DNA from: an uncultured Paraglaciecola sp.
GTDB lineage: Bacteria; Pseudomonadota; Gammaproteobacteria; Enterobacterales; Alteromonadaceae
Assembly (NCBI RefSeq): GCF_937123705.1
Contig: NZ_CAKZKO010000177.1
Coordinates: forward strand, 1 to 41,978
Direction of reading: 5' to 3'
Length of the DNA stretch: 41,978 nucleotides
A program made the translations under genes and the position numbers. The stretch's first letter is position 1. Each line of letters opens with the position of its first letter. The notes under the pieces are model-generated. The model was not told where the DNA came from, ran no database searches, and saw only the letters and a program-made list of their open reading frames with translations. Positions 19,105 through 29,036 of this stretch are shown here, in pieces.

Positions 19105-19490
19105 TCGCCCCTGCGGGGACCCAGTGACTTTATCTTTTAGCTCGCAGCTCGAAACTCGAAGCTAGCAACTCTCGTAAAAAAGTCACTGGGTTCCCGATAA
19201 CAGCATTCGGGAACGACATTGGTTGTTTTCTTGGGGGAAGTCGTCCTCGCGTATGCGGGGACCCAGTGACTTTTTTAGCTCGCAGCTCGAAATTCGAAGC
19301 TAGCAACTCTCGTAAAAAAGTCACTGGGTTCCCGATAACAGCATTCGGGAACGACATTGGTTGTTTTCTCGGGGGAAGTCGTCCTCGCGTATGCGGGGAC
19401 CCAGTGACTTTATCTTTTAGCTAGCAGTTCGAAACTCGAAGCTAGCAACTCCCTTAAAAAAGTCACTGGGTTGCCTATAACAGCAGGGCT
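19105..19490. repeat. Tandem array of palindromic units (about 140-bp period, ~2.7 copies)
   Basis: ACCCAGTGAC recurs at 19119, 19261 and 19399, periods of 142 and 138 bp. Each unit runs through 'AGCTCGCAGCTCGAAA', 'GAAGCTAGCAACTC', 'AAAAAAGTCACTGGGTT', 'CCCGATAACAGCATTCGGGA' and 'GGGGGAAGTCGTCCTCGCG'; the third is cut short. Within a unit ACCCAGTGACTTTTTT pairs with AAAAAAGTCACTGGGT as a 16-bp stem, and GTTCCCG pairs with CGGGAAC. It fills the convergent phoD/receptor junction and may also act as a terminator. No coding potential. Confidence 0.85.
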
Positions 19491-19504
19491 TTTTTTACGC
19501 TTAT

Positions 19505-21748
19505 TTAATACAGCCCAAACCTTTTGGTAAAACTAAGGCTAAGCATACGCGGTGCACCTTGGATATAAGATGCGTACCCGAAAGATGAACCTGTGTTACC
19601 CGCATCCATTATGTAATCTTTGTCTAGTAGGTTAGTCGCCGACAACGTCACATCCCAGCTATCGTCTGGAGCGGCGACACCTAGTCGTAGGTTTACCAGT
19701 TCAACGGCTTCTTCTTGATAGTTATTGGCAATGTCAAAGAACACAGATGATCGATAAGTAAAACTACCCGAGCTAAAGAAATTAAGGTTGCCATCTAATT
19801 CTGTTTTGTAGATATAACTGATTGCTCCTGAAGTTTCAGGCTGTAGGCGGAACTGATTCCCGGCATATTGGCCGTTAGAGTCTTGGTCGTCGATACCCGC
19901 ATCAATGAGTGCAATATTCGCCATTATGGTCAAATCATCAGTCATATCCCAGGTTAGCTCAGCTTCCATGCCAATATTATTGGCCGCACCGGCATTGGTG
20001 GTTTCAGCTAATCCTGTTTCACCATCAAATATGGTGACCTGAAAATTTTGATAGTCTTGATAAAAGACAGAAGCTGAGTAACGTAGCCCAGTATCATTGT
20101 CGGCCCCTTTAAGGCCCGCTTCGTAGTTGTTAATTTTTTCGGCCGGTATCACATTTTTTGCGCCGCTGGTCATATCAACGATTTGTGAGCGTTGCCCTTT
20201 AGATATGGTTGCATAGGCGTTTAATTTGTCATTAATAGTGTAAAGCGCATTAAAACGAGGTAACACTACAGAGTCATCTTCTTCACCGGAGAAGACAATA
20301 CCATTTCCAGCTACCGAGCCAGCCAGAATATTTACCGACTGACCAACTGTCATAGAGACTAACGAAGAAATCGGAAGATCCTGCACGGCTGTAGCCTTAC
20401 GAGATTCATCAACAACTCGTACACCAGCGGTTAATTCTAGATTTTTGGTGGTAGCGTAGGATATATCGGCATAGATACTGGCGCTGCTATTGTTTGCTGT
20501 GTTGGTAATATACATGCCTTGATAAGGTAAAGACGTGGCTTGGCCTTGGGTCAATAGCGTTGTGCTTTGTACATTACAGCCATCAATACCTAATGATAAT
20601 AAATTACCAGTACAGCTTAAAAACAAGCCTTCTTCGGTGGTAAAAGGGACATTTTGCGTGCCATCTTCAGAAAAATAACTGGCACCGACAAATCCATTTA
20701 ACTTCTCTTGCGAAAAGTTGAGGCGGACTTCATGGGATTGTTGATCGCCGTAGGCTTCTTCGGCAAAGTTTAAAAATTCGTATTCAGTACCGTCTGCATC
20801 GAAAGCTTCTAATGAATCATAATCTCGGTATGCACCTATGTAGGTTAAACTAAAGGTGTCATTCATATCCCAGCTTAGTGAGGCGTTTAAATCACTGACT
20901 TTACGGTCAACGCCCAAATCAGGCATGCCCAAGTTATTGGTGTCGGGTACGCTAAATTTTCCATCATCGCTAGAAACCACGGCCGAACTTGCAAATGCAG
21001 TACCCGGATCTTTAGCTTCATCATGGTTATAAATTAAGTCTAGGCTCAGGTCTTCATTAGGTGTAAACCGTAAACTGGCACGATAGGCAAAACGATCAAA
21101 ACCGTTAAGATCATGTTCTGCATTGTTTTTAACATAGCCATCTCGCTCTTTTTTGACTAGGGCAAAACGACCTTGCAGCATTTCACTACCACCCGTTATC
21201 ATAGCTTCGGTGTGAAGTAGGCCATAATTACCCGCTGCCAGCTTCACTTTGCCAGAAAATTCTTGCTCGGGCTTAGCGGTAATAAAACTCATAGCTCCTA
21301 TTGAAGCGGCAGTGCCAAATAAGGTCGCTTGCGGCCCCTTAACCACCTCGATACGCTCCATATCATAGGTTTCAAAATAGGATCCACGGGAGCGTGAAAC
21401 GTCTGTGCCATTTAAGTACACTGATACTCTCGCCGCTGCATTGGTTGAACCATCATCAGAGGTGATCCCGCGAATCACATAGCCATTATTATTAATGCTT
21501 TGCTGTTGCACTATAAGCCCAGGAATAAAATCAGATAATTGGTCAAATTGCTCAATACCTAAATCTTCAAGGGTATCTGAGTTGATAGCACTCACGGTAA
21601 TGGGAACGTCCTGAATTGACTGCACTCGTTTTTGTGCGGTGATAGTAATGCTCTCGGTTTCATTCGATGCCTCTTCAGCATGAGAAGAAAAAGCAGCACT
21701 AATTAATATTGCCAATGTAGAAAACTTTAAAGGATGTGTATGGATCAT
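19505..21748 (-). CDS. TonB-dependent outer-membrane receptor
   Basis: The 747-residue protein has a signal peptide (about 1-24, ending 'SSHAEE') and a TonB-box-like 'ESITITAQKR' (about 31-40). The plug domain has 'DVPITVSAI', 'GYVIRGI', 'RIEVVKGPQATLFGTAASIGAMSFITAKP', then a beta-barrel ending 'FTKRFGLY' with an aromatic C-terminal residue. This is the 'QKR...QDVP' subgroup of receptors abundant in Alteromonadales. The substrate is not identifiable; no degradative or transport gene is linked. The upstream gene on the same strand is closed by its own terminator, so the receptor is probably transcribed alone. Confidence 0.92.
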   Translation of the reverse strand: MIHTHPLKFSTLAILISAAFSSHAEEASNETESITITAQKRVQSIQDVPITVSAINSDTLEDLGIEQFDQLSDFIPGLIVQQQSINNNGYVIRGITSDDGSTNAAARVSVYLNGTDVSRSRGSYFETYDMERIEVVKGPQATLFGTAASIGAMSFITAKPEQEFSGKVKLAAGNYGLLHTEAMITGGSEMLQGRFALVKKERDGYVKNNAEHDLNGFDRFAYRASLRFTPNEDLSLDLIYNHDEAKDPGTAFASSAVVSSDDGKFSVPDTNNLGMPDLGVDRKVSDLNASLSWDMNDTFSLTYIGAYRDYDSLEAFDADGTEYEFLNFAEEAYGDQQSHEVRLNFSQEKLNGFVGASYFSEDGTQNVPFTTEEGLFLSCTGNLLSLGIDGCNVQSTTLLTQGQATSLPYQGMYITNTANNSSASIYADISYATTKNLELTAGVRVVDESRKATAVQDLPISSLVSMTVGQSVNILAGSVAGNGIVFSGEEDDSVVLPRFNALYTINDKLNAYATISKGQRSQIVDMTSGAKNVIPAEKINNYEAGLKGADNDTGLRYSASVFYQDYQNFQVTIFDGETGLAETTNAGAANNIGMEAELTWDMTDDLTIMANIALIDAGIDDQDSNGQYAGNQFRLQPETSGAISYIYKTELDGNLNFFSSGSFTYRSSVFFDIANNYQEEAVELVNLRLGVAAPDDSWDVTLSATNLLDKDYIMDAGNTGSSFGYASYIQGAPRMLSLSFTKRFGLY

Positions 21749-21925
21749 ATGTTCTCGTCTTTATTGAATGGTAAATTTTTTAGGCGAGTACTTTTACATG
21801 ACTAAATGACATAAAAACGTACTTAAGGTGACATTTTTGTGACATGTGGTTGGTTATTCGTTCAGAACTTAGATTGACTCAAATAGCTTGTCTAGCTTCA
21901 CACTTTAAATATATCTGTAGCTGAA

Positions 21926-21965
21926 AAAAAGGGCACAAAACTCAAGGTTTTATGCCCTTTTAAAT
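21926..21965 (-). terminator. Rho-independent terminator of the 476-residue protein gene
   Basis: Read on the minus strand, AAAAGGGCATAAAACC is followed by a short loop and GTTTTGTGCCCTTTTTTT. The stem is near perfect with one mismatch and ends in seven T. It lies about 20 bp after the stop at 21985. Confidence 0.85.
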
Positions 21966-21984
21966 TCAACTAAATGAGTGAATA

Positions 21985-23415
21985 TTAGCCGCGATAACCA
22001 AAAAATTTATTTTTTATAATTTCATCAGCTATGCCTTCGGGGAGACTTTGTTGCCAGTCACCTTTGCCGCTTGCCAGTTGTTTTAGTAGCTTGCGTGAGT
22101 AGATATTAAATAGCAAAGGATCACTACATTCTATGCCATGTAAAAAGCCGTTTTCTAACAAGTGGCGGTACAAGAAGCGTAAGTGTTCGGGCACTTTTAC
22201 ATCGGTAAATTCCGTTAGTTTGCCATCTTCGTCCATTTCTGGATAAATAAATAATCGCGTGTTGTCGGGAAACAATTTACCAAAGCCTTCTAAAATTCCT
22301 CCTTCTACGCCGCGGTAAAAGTTTTCATCAAAAATTTGTCTCAGGTTAACCATGCCCAACACAATACCAATTTGTAATTGAGTAAACTGACGGAAGTAGG
22401 CTCGAAGTGAAAAGTATCGGGTGTAATCCGACACCATCACATTGTAGCCAAGAGAATTAAGCAGTTGTACCCGAGCAACTATATCGCTTTCTGGCACTTT
22501 GGCATCGTTACCGTGAGCATCATTGAGTGATATTTCAGCTATGGCTATGGTGTTTTCAGGATCGACTCCAGGCAAGGCTGAAAAAGAGTTTTGCCCTTGT
22601 TCTATCATATCCACATTGAGTTTAGTCACGGGTTTAAATGAGCCGCGAATGGTGAGGATGTTCTTTTTGTACAACATCTCGGCTGGTACACCTACAGAGC
22701 CATCAGGTTTAAACATAATGGCGCGAGTTTTCCAGCTACGGATAAGGTGGATATTTTTTACTCTGTTGTCGGCATCTTCAAAGTAGGGGCCTTCAAATTC
22801 TATTGAATCAATCTCAATACGATTGGCTTTCATGCCATCGGTAAGTGAATCAATGATTTGCTTAGGGTTTTCAAAATAATGATAAGCCGCATAAATGAGG
22901 TTAACACCCAATACACCTAAGGCTTGTTGCTGCGCTTCGGCATTGTCGTCTAACATTCTCACATGAACAGTAATATTCGACGGCTTGGCGCCAGGGTACA
23001 TTTGCACTCTTATGCCACACCATGCATGGCATTCGTTTTTGCGGTTAAAGCTTTTAGCCGCTACTGTGGCTGCATAGGCAAAATATCGAGACGACTTAGA
23101 ACGAGTATCTCCTACTCTGTCTACTACTAGATCAAATTCCTGATCCATCATGGCTTTTACCCGTGCTTTACTCACATAGCGACGGTCTTCTTGTACGCCA
23201 TAAATAGCATCTGAAAACTTCATGTCGTAAGCCGACATCGTTTTGGCTATGGTGCCTGCTGCCGCGCCCGCTAAGAAAAATTGCCTAGCGACTTCTTGGC
23301 CAGCGCCAATTTCTACAATAGTGCCGTACTTCTTTTCATCAAGGTTAAGCCGCAGTGCTTTTTGAGTCGTTGAGCGAGAGCTCACACTGTTACGTGATTC
23401 GGTGTTTTTATCCAT
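21985..23415 (-). CDS. Conserved cytoplasmic protein of unknown function
   Basis: I cannot name a function. The 476-residue protein has no signal peptide and no transmembrane helix, so it should be cytoplasmic. The N-terminal third looks strongly conserved-family-like: 'YGTIVEIGAGQEVARQFFLAGAAAGTIAKTMSAYD' followed by a 'DAIYGVQEDRRYVSK' block. Later come 'ALGVLGVNLIYAAYHYF', 'RNSFSALPGV'-like and 'VMVSDYTRYFSLRAYF' segments. The start at 23415 has TTTGGAGAAA six bases upstream. It is monocistronic, with its own terminator. My memory is that similar proteins occur in Bacteroidetes and other phyla under inconsistent product names; nothing here supports a membrane receptor. Composition is normal for the window, so no sign of recent transfer. 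Confidence 0.75.
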   Translation of the reverse strand: MDKNTESRNSVSSRSTTQKALRLNLDEKKYGTIVEIGAGQEVARQFFLAGAAAGTIAKTMSAYDMKFSDAIYGVQEDRRYVSKARVKAMMDQEFDLVVDRVGDTRSKSSRYFAYAATVAAKSFNRKNECHAWCGIRVQMYPGAKPSNITVHVRMLDDNAEAQQQALGVLGVNLIYAAYHYFENPKQIIDSLTDGMKANRIEIDSIEFEGPYFEDADNRVKNIHLIRSWKTRAIMFKPDGSVGVPAEMLYKKNILTIRGSFKPVTKLNVDMIEQGQNSFSALPGVDPENTIAIAEISLNDAHGNDAKVPESDIVARVQLLNSLGYNVMVSDYTRYFSLRAYFRQFTQLQIGIVLGMVNLRQIFDENFYRGVEGGILEGFGKLFPDNTRLFIYPEMDEDGKLTEFTDVKVPEHLRFLYRHLLENGFLHGIECSDPLLFNIYSRKLLKQLASGKGDWQQSLPEGIADEIIKNKFFGYRG

Positions 23416-23652
23416 GATTTCTCCAAAAGAAGGTACAAAAAGGTGATCTGTCTATTGTAGCCTTTTTTTGGCAGCGCATTAAGTCTATTTTTTCCATTGC
23501 GCGCAGACTAATTGTTTGAAAAGGTTAATGAAAAGTTAAATTTTGAGATAGTACTTCGATGATAATACAGCGCCATAAAATAGGCGTTGGTTTGTAGAAT
23601 TCCAAAGGGTAGGATTACCTTAAGAAAGGGTAATAATGACAGGTTAAAAACA

Positions 23653-24423
23653 GTGTTTGAATGGATGTTACTTTTTAGTGCTGGGCTGTTGGGTGGAGTG
23701 CTGAACTCGGTAGCCGGTGGCGGCAGTTTTATTACTTTCCCAGCACTGCTGGCGGTGGGTGTTACGCCACTCAGTGCTAATGCGACTAACACTTTTGCCT
23801 CTTGTGCGGGTTACCTCAGTGGCACTTACGCCTTTAAAGAAGAGCTGGCGGCACACAAAAAAACGCTACCTTTGATTATTTTGGTTAGCCTTTTAGGGGG
23901 AATTTTAGGGGCTTGGCTGTTGATCCACACACCCGAATCGAAGTTTCGAGAGGCCATACCTTGGTTATTGCTGTTTGCTACCCTGTTATTCATAGCAGGC
24001 GAAAAAATCAATACTTCGCTCACTAGGCTAACCGCACGCCGCCGCCATGCCAAGCGTTTAGGAGTGGTGTTGTTACTGTTGTTGTTATTGAGTATTTGCA
24101 TTTATGGCGGTTTTTTTAACGCGGGTCTAGGCATTATCACCCTTAGTTACCTTGCGCTGGCGGGATATACCAATATCAATGCCATGAACGGCTTAAAATT
24201 ACTTATTTCGACGGCTGTGTCGCTTATTGCCATAGCGATATTTATCCACGACGGCATGATTGCGTGGACACAAGGCCTAGCCGTTATGATGGGGACCTTG
24301 CTTGGTGGTTATATTGCCGCCCATGTATCAAAAAACCTATCGCCGCAACACCTAAGAATCTTTGTTATTCTTATTAGTTGCGGCATGACGCTTTACTTTT
24401 TTGCTGATACCTATTGGCAGTAA
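23653..24423 (+). CDS. TSUP (TauE/SafE) family membrane permease
   Basis: The family moves sulfite, sulfoacetate or other organic anions across the inner membrane. The protein has about eight hydrophobic helices and the two family repeats: 'GGVLNSVAGGGSFITFPALLAVGVTPLSANATNT' near the N-terminus and 'GLGIITLSYLALAGYTNINAMNGLKLL' in the second half. I prefer the GTG at 23653 (AGGTT 9 bases upstream, product starting at FEWMLLF) over a TTG at 23587, which adds a charged non-typical leader; the ATG at 23665 is also possible. It converges on the BCCT gene with a 5-bp gap. Substrate unknown. Confidence 0.87.
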   Translation: MFEWMLLFSAGLLGGVLNSVAGGGSFITFPALLAVGVTPLSANATNTFASCAGYLSGTYAFKEELAAHKKTLPLIILVSLLGGILGAWLLIHTPESKFREAIPWLLLFATLLFIAGEKINTSLTRLTARRRHAKRLGVVLLLLLLLSICIYGGFFNAGLGIITLSYLALAGYTNINAMNGLKLLISTAVSLIAIAIFIHDGMIAWTQGLAVMMGTLLGGYIAAHVSKNLSPQHLRIFVILISCGMTLYFFADTYWQ

Positions 24424-24428
24424 AGAGG

Positions 24429-25634
24429 TTAACTAGCCTCAAAGCTCTGAATGTTTTCTTTGGGGCTGCTGTTGATTTGCCTTAACGTGCTGAAGTGTTT
24501 AACACAAATATATGCCAAACAGCTAAACATCAATCCAATCACTACCGCGCCTACCCATTGGATCTGTAAAAAATCTAGGGTGAACAATAAAATAAGGCCA
24601 CTTAAGATCACCAGGTTTCCCACAAAGTAGGGCGTGATACCCATACGGTTGACGGTAAGATTTAAGTTGTCGGTGTACAGCCTTATCAATGAGTCCAATG
24701 AATTCACCACAAACAATATGCCCACAGTCACCATTAAACCATTTAGCCAAGGGGCAATGCTTATCCCGTTAAGGTGGGTGTAGTATAAGCCTACAAACCA
24801 AACCGCAATGGGAATAGATGGGAACACTAGCATCGCCAAAAATACTTGATAGGTGCGTAACCCGCCCACAAATCGTGCGGTAAATTGGCCAATCATAATA
24901 CTCCATGCAAACCACCAGTATAGGTAGAACTCATGGTAGTCGTTTAAGGGTAAAACAAACTGATGAATATTGGCAAAGTAGCCATTTAACAAAGCGAACG
25001 TTTGTAAAAATTCACTAGGATTGCCCTTTTCAGAAAACATGGAAGATATCCACACTAAGCCTATCAAAGCAAAAAATAACCAGGTGCTAGACAAGCTAAG
25101 TAGCCGCAAATATCGCAGGTGAGTGCTCGAATAGATAGCAGCAGAAATAACTACTAACACTATCAAATAAAAGCTAGAGGTCAGCGCGCCTTCGTCGGCG
25201 AGTTGCGGAATATACCAAGGCAAGTTTTTTAGTAATAAATAGGCGGTAAATGCACAGGTGCCGATGATCACTAAGTTGTTGATAAACTTAATAATAGGAA
25301 TGGAGAAAAACTGTACTTTGGGCTCGATAATACAAAAATAAAAGCAGGTTAAAAAATAGAATCCCCAGATCAAAAACGCCCAATAACCAAATTCAATTGC
25401 CAGTGGGTTAGTAAATGCATACTCCGGGCTGGTGGCAATATCGGCGTAGCCTGCAAACTCGGTTAGCGGGAACATGATCAGCCCCACGTCTAATCCAGAG
25501 GTAAACAAGATAGCGATAAAAGTGAATGTGCTCACAGGGGTGACGCCAATACAGCGCACATTTCCCCACTTAACTAAGATGCAAGCGATGCAAAAAAATG
25601 TGAATAGAATACCTGCTGATAACCAAAGTGTCAT
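24429..25634 (-). CDS. Short BCCT-family (choline/betaine) transporter
   Basis: The 401-residue protein is almost entirely hydrophobic, with about ten helices. The segment 'YWWFAWSIMIGQFTARFVGGLRTYQVFLAMLVFPSIPIAVWF' (about residues 222-265) resembles the signature of BCCT carriers, whose usual form is WWxxWxPFxGxFxARxSxGRT, followed by a P and a W. 'STWLFFALIGLVW' and 'AIEFGYWAFLIWGFYF' also fit. BCCT proteins normally have 12 helices and over 500 residues, so this is a shortened, divergent form. It follows betA by 68 bp with AAGGT before the ATG, so choline or betaine uptake is the likely role. Family call inferred from the motif and the neighbours. Confidence 0.75.
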   Translation of the reverse strand: MTLWLSAGILFTFFCIACILVKWGNVRCIGVTPVSTFTFIAILFTSGLDVGLIMFPLTEFAGYADIATSPEYAFTNPLAIEFGYWAFLIWGFYFLTCFYFCIIEPKVQFFSIPIIKFINNLVIIGTCAFTAYLLLKNLPWYIPQLADEGALTSSFYLIVLVVISAAIYSSTHLRYLRLLSLSSTWLFFALIGLVWISSMFSEKGNPSEFLQTFALLNGYFANIHQFVLPLNDYHEFYLYWWFAWSIMIGQFTARFVGGLRTYQVFLAMLVFPSIPIAVWFVGLYYTHLNGISIAPWLNGLMVTVGILFVVNSLDSLIRLYTDNLNLTVNRMGITPYFVGNLVILSGLILLFTLDFLQIQWVGAVVIGLMFSCLAYICVKHFSTLRQINSSPKENIQSFEAS

Positions 25635-25702
25635 AGCAGTACCTTAAAACCTTCATCAGAGAAATATGTGATGATTGCTCCTTTGTTATTGTTTAATCGT
25701 TT

Positions 25703-27379
25703 CTAGCGTTTAGCTTGACCGGCTCGTTGTTGTGTTTGCCATTGTTGATCCCCAGTGACTGGCACTGTTTCGGGTGGCAAGGCATGGCCTTTTATTAAGT
25801 CGGCGGCGCGTTCAGCTAGCATGATAGTTGGGGCATTTAAGTTACCATTTGGGATAGTCGGAAAAATCGACGAGTCCACAACGCGTAAACCTTGAATACC
25901 TTGTACTTTTGTTTGTGGGTCAACCACAGACAATTCATCCGTCCCCATCTTACACGAACAACTAGGGTGATAGGCACTTTCTACTGACTCGCGTACAAAA
26001 GCATCGATTTCGTCATTGTTTTGAATATGCGTGCCGGGTTGGATTTCTTCACCTCGGTATTCATCTAAAGCCGGTTGGTTGATGATTTCGCGGGTTAACC
26101 TTACGCAGTCTCTAAAGCCCTGAATATCATCTTGATGTTGCAAATAGTTAAAGGTGATCTCGGGTGCCACTTCTGGCTTGGAAGATACGAGTTTAACGCT
26201 GCCTCGGCTCTTAGGTTTGTTGTGACCAATATGCACCTGAAAACCATGTCCTGCAAAGGCTTCTTTACCATCGTAACGCATGGCGGCGGGTAAAAAGTGA
26301 TATTGTAAGTCAGGCCATTCAACCCCCGCTTTGGAGCGAATAAACCCGCAAGATTCAAAATGATTGGTTGAACCTAAGCCGTCTTTCTTTAAGATCCAGC
26401 GCACCCCTATATTCAGTTTACTCCACCAATCTAACTTGCCATTGATGGTAATAGGTTGGGTACATTTGAACTGAAAATAAAATTCTAAATGGTCTTGTAG
26501 ATTTTCACCCACACCATTTAATTCATGTTTACATTCAATGCCAGCTGACTCTAGAACCTCTTTATTGCCAATGCCAGAAAGTTGCAGCAAGTGCGGTGAG
26601 CCAATGGAGCCGGCGCTTAAAATCACTTCTTTATTTACTTTTACATCGTGCAACTTATTTTTACGCTTAAAGCGCACACCCACAGCGGTTTTGTCTTCAA
26701 GCAGCACTTTATGCACTAACGCATGGGTTACCACAGTTAAGTTATTTCGCTGCATGGCAGGGCGTAAGTATGCGTTTGAGGTAGATGCACGGCGGCCATT
26801 TTTGACTGTCATATGCATAGCACCAAACCCTTCTTGCTGCTGGCCGTTGTAATCATCGGTGGCAAAGTATCCGGCATCGACACCGGCATCCACAAAAGCT
26901 TTGTAAAGTGGGTTTTGCATATTATTGCCGTTGTTGACCCCAAGTGGGCCAGTATCTCCACGATAGTCATCACCGCCAAAGGCCCAAGTTTCGGCCTTTT
27001 TAAAATAAGGTAGGCAATGGGCGTAATCCCAATCGGTTGCACCGCTTTGTTGCCATTCATCAAAGTCTTTGGCATGACCACGCACGTACACCATGCCGTT
27101 GATGGAAGACGATCCACCTAGCACTTTACCTCTGGGGCAGTGCATTTGGCGGTTATTTAAATAAGGTTCAGGCTGAGTTTCAAACTGCCAAGCGTATTTT
27201 TTGGTGTTCATAGGGATAGACAAAGCCGTGGGCATTTGGATAAAAATACTTTTATCACTGCCACCTGTTTCGAGCAGTAAAACCGACACAGATGGGTCTT
27301 CTGATAAGCGGTTGGCCAGTACACAACCTGCTGAGCCTGCGCCTATGATGATGTAATCGTATGCTGCTTGAATATTCAT
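25703..27379 (-). CDS. betA: Choline dehydrogenase BetA (GMC oxidoreductase)
   Basis: BetA oxidises choline to betaine aldehyde with FAD at the inner membrane. The 558-residue protein (E. coli 556) has the dinucleotide-binding '[21 protein letters not shown]' and the GMC signatures '[21 protein letters not shown]' and '[18 protein letters not shown]'. The catalytic region ends in '[13 protein letters not shown]' with the active-site His, then '[29 protein letters not shown]'. It starts 9 bp after betB stops, so the two are co-transcribed. Glycine betaine produced with BetB is an osmoprotectant, as expected for a marine bacterium. Confidence 0.95.
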   Translation of the reverse strand: MNIQAAYDYIIIGAGSAGCVLANRLSEDPSVSVLLLETGGSDKSIFIQMPTALSIPMNTKKYAWQFETQPEPYLNNRQMHCPRGKVLGGSSSINGMVYVRGHAKDFDEWQQSGATDWDYAHCLPYFKKAETWAFGGDDYRGDTGPLGVNNGNNMQNPLYKAFVDAGVDAGYFATDDYNGQQQEGFGAMHMTVKNGRRASTSNAYLRPAMQRNNLTVVTHALVHKVLLEDKTAVGVRFKRKNKLHDVKVNKEVILSAGSIGSPHLLQLSGIGNKEVLESAGIECKHELNGVGENLQDHLEFYFQFKCTQPITINGKLDWWSKLNIGVRWILKKDGLGSTNHFESCGFIRSKAGVEWPDLQYHFLPAAMRYDGKEAFAGHGFQVHIGHNKPKSRGSVKLVSSKPEVAPEITFNYLQHQDDIQGFRDCVRLTREIINQPALDEYRGEEIQPGTHIQNNDEIDAFVRESVESAYHPSCSCKMGTDELSVVDPQTKVQGIQGLRVVDSSIFPTIPNGNLNAPTIMLAERAADLIKGHALPPETVPVTGDQQWQTQQRAGQAKR

Positions 27380-27388
27380 AATATGACT

Positions 27389-28867
27389 CTAAAAAGGGCT
27401 ATCTAAAGGCGTTAATCCCACGTACACCGACTTTAACTGAGTGTATTGTTTCAGTGTGGCTAAACCGTTTTCGCGACCTATGCCCGATTGTTTATAACCG
27501 CCCACTGGCATTTCTACGGGCGATAAACCATAACTGTTGATCCAGCATATGCCAGCCTGCATTTGATGAATAACGCGGTGGGCGCGGGTGATGTCTTGGG
27601 TAAATACTCCAGCGGCTAAGCCAAGGTGAGTGTTGTTGGCGCGAGCCACCACTTCGTCCTCATTTTCAAAGGTGAGCACCGCCATCACCGGGCCAAATAT
27701 TTCTTCGCGGCAAATGCTCATATTGTCTGTGCAATCGGTGAACACAGTGGGCGCAACAAAGTAGCCGTCTGGCGCGTCTTTGGGTTGTAATGCTATACCG
27801 CCACATAACAAAGTGGCGCCTTCGGTTTGGCCTTTTTCTATGTAGCCAAGCACTAACTCTTGATGTTTCTTCGAAATTAACGCGCCAAAGTTGGTGTCTG
27901 GGTGCATAGGATCGCCAGCGATGATATTGGCTTTGATTCGGCTATGTAATTTTTCAATAAATGCAGGGTAAATGTCTTTTTGCACAAATACGCGGGTGGC
28001 GTTGGTGCAAATTTCACCCTGAGTATAAAAATTACCAAGCATAGCGGCAGATACGGCGTTATCGATGTCGGCATCATCAAAGATAATCAGAGGCGATTTA
28101 CCGCCCAATTCCATAGTCACTTCTTTAAGTGAACCCGCTGCTGCGGCCATGACTTTTTTACCTGTGCCTACTTCGCCGGTAAAAGAGACCTTGGCAATAT
28201 CTTCATGATGACTGAGCCAGGCGCCTACAGCACCATCACCTTGAATAACGTTAAATACACCAGCAGGAAGACCGGCTTCAAAGAGTATTTCAGCCAGCTT
28301 TAACGCGCCTAAAGGCGTTTCTTCAGAAGGTTTAAATATCATGGCATTACCACACGCAAGGGCGGGCGCGGCTTTCCAGCAGGCTATTTGTAGCGGGTAA
28401 TTCCACGCGCCTATGCCGGCACATACGCCCAGCGGTTCGGGGCGGGTGTAATAAAAATCTTCACCTACTTGCTGCTGATTGCCTTCGATTGCGGGGGCAA
28501 GGCCTGCAAAAAATTCGATAGCATCGGCGCCCGATACTATGTCCACTACGCTGGCTTCTTGCCAAGGTTTGCCAGTGTCTAATACTTCAATTTTGGCGAG
28601 TTCGTCATTACGTTCACGCAGCAGGGCTACCGCTTTTAATAAAATACGGCTGCGTTCAATGCCACTCATTTTTGCCCAAATTGCAAAACCTTGTTGGGCA
28701 CTTTTTAGGGCCGCCTGCTTGACTGAATCATCTGCCACTTCAACTTGGTAAATAACCTGACCCGTTGCAGGGTTGATAACATCAAAGGTTTCACCGTTTT
28801 GGTTAGCTAAATACTGCCCATTTACGAAATTTTGATAACAAGGAAGGGGATGTTTGGATGACGTCAT
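27389..28867 (-). CDS. betB: Betaine aldehyde dehydrogenase BetB
   Basis: BetB oxidises betaine aldehyde to glycine betaine with NAD(P). It has '[28 protein letters not shown]', the glycine turn '[11 protein letters not shown]', the catalytic Glu in '[13 protein letters not shown]' and the catalytic Cys in '[12 protein letters not shown]', with 'EEIFGPVM' and '[15 protein letters not shown]' towards the end. I chose the ATG at 28867 (492 residues; E. coli 490), since an upstream GTG at 28909 adds 14 residues without family similarity. It is the first gene of betB-betA-BCCT. No betI repressor gene is adjacent. Confidence 0.95.
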   Translation of the reverse strand: MTSSKHPLPCYQNFVNGQYLANQNGETFDVINPATGQVIYQVEVADDSVKQAALKSAQQGFAIWAKMSGIERSRILLKAVALLRERNDELAKIEVLDTGKPWQEASVVDIVSGADAIEFFAGLAPAIEGNQQQVGEDFYYTRPEPLGVCAGIGAWNYPLQIACWKAAPALACGNAMIFKPSEETPLGALKLAEILFEAGLPAGVFNVIQGDGAVGAWLSHHEDIAKVSFTGEVGTGKKVMAAAAGSLKEVTMELGGKSPLIIFDDADIDNAVSAAMLGNFYTQGEICTNATRVFVQKDIYPAFIEKLHSRIKANIIAGDPMHPDTNFGALISKKHQELVLGYIEKGQTEGATLLCGGIALQPKDAPDGYFVAPTVFTDCTDNMSICREEIFGPVMAVLTFENEDEVVARANNTHLGLAAGVFTQDITRAHRVIHQMQAGICWINSYGLSPVEMPVGGYKQSGIGRENGLATLKQYTQLKSVYVGLTPLDSPF

Positions 28868-28950
28868 TAATAAACTCACGAATTTGTATAGTTTGGCTAG
28901 CGCATGCACTGTGCCTACTATTTGATTGTCATTTAACCTAGGTTAGATGT

Positions 28951-28980
28951 AAAAAGGCCCTGTTATTTTACAGGGCCAAA
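28951..28980 (-). terminator. Rho-independent terminator of the btuB-lipoprotein unit
   Basis: GGCCCTGT (28956-28963) and ACAGGGCC (28970-28977) form an 8-bp GC-rich stem with a 6-nt loop. On the minus strand it is followed by TTTTT. It lies about 60 bp after the lipoprotein stop and immediately upstream of betB, so it insulates the two units. Confidence 0.88.
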
Positions 28981-29036
28981 TATTTGAATTCAGTTAGATT
29001 AACTATATTAGCAAGTTAGCAGACACTTTTTTAGGG

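Noticed and set aside
19130..19357. Open frame of 75 codons on the minus strand within the hairpin array
   Set aside because: Its protein repeats because the DNA is a tandem non-coding repeat; the frame is a by-product.
19105..19490. CRISPR array
   Set aside because: Repeats are about 140 bp with internal hairpins and near identity throughout; there are no short repeats with unique spacers and no cas genes.
19505..21748. Second corrinoid receptor
   Set aside because: No cobalamin riboswitch precedes it and its plug resembles the general QKR/QDVP receptor group.
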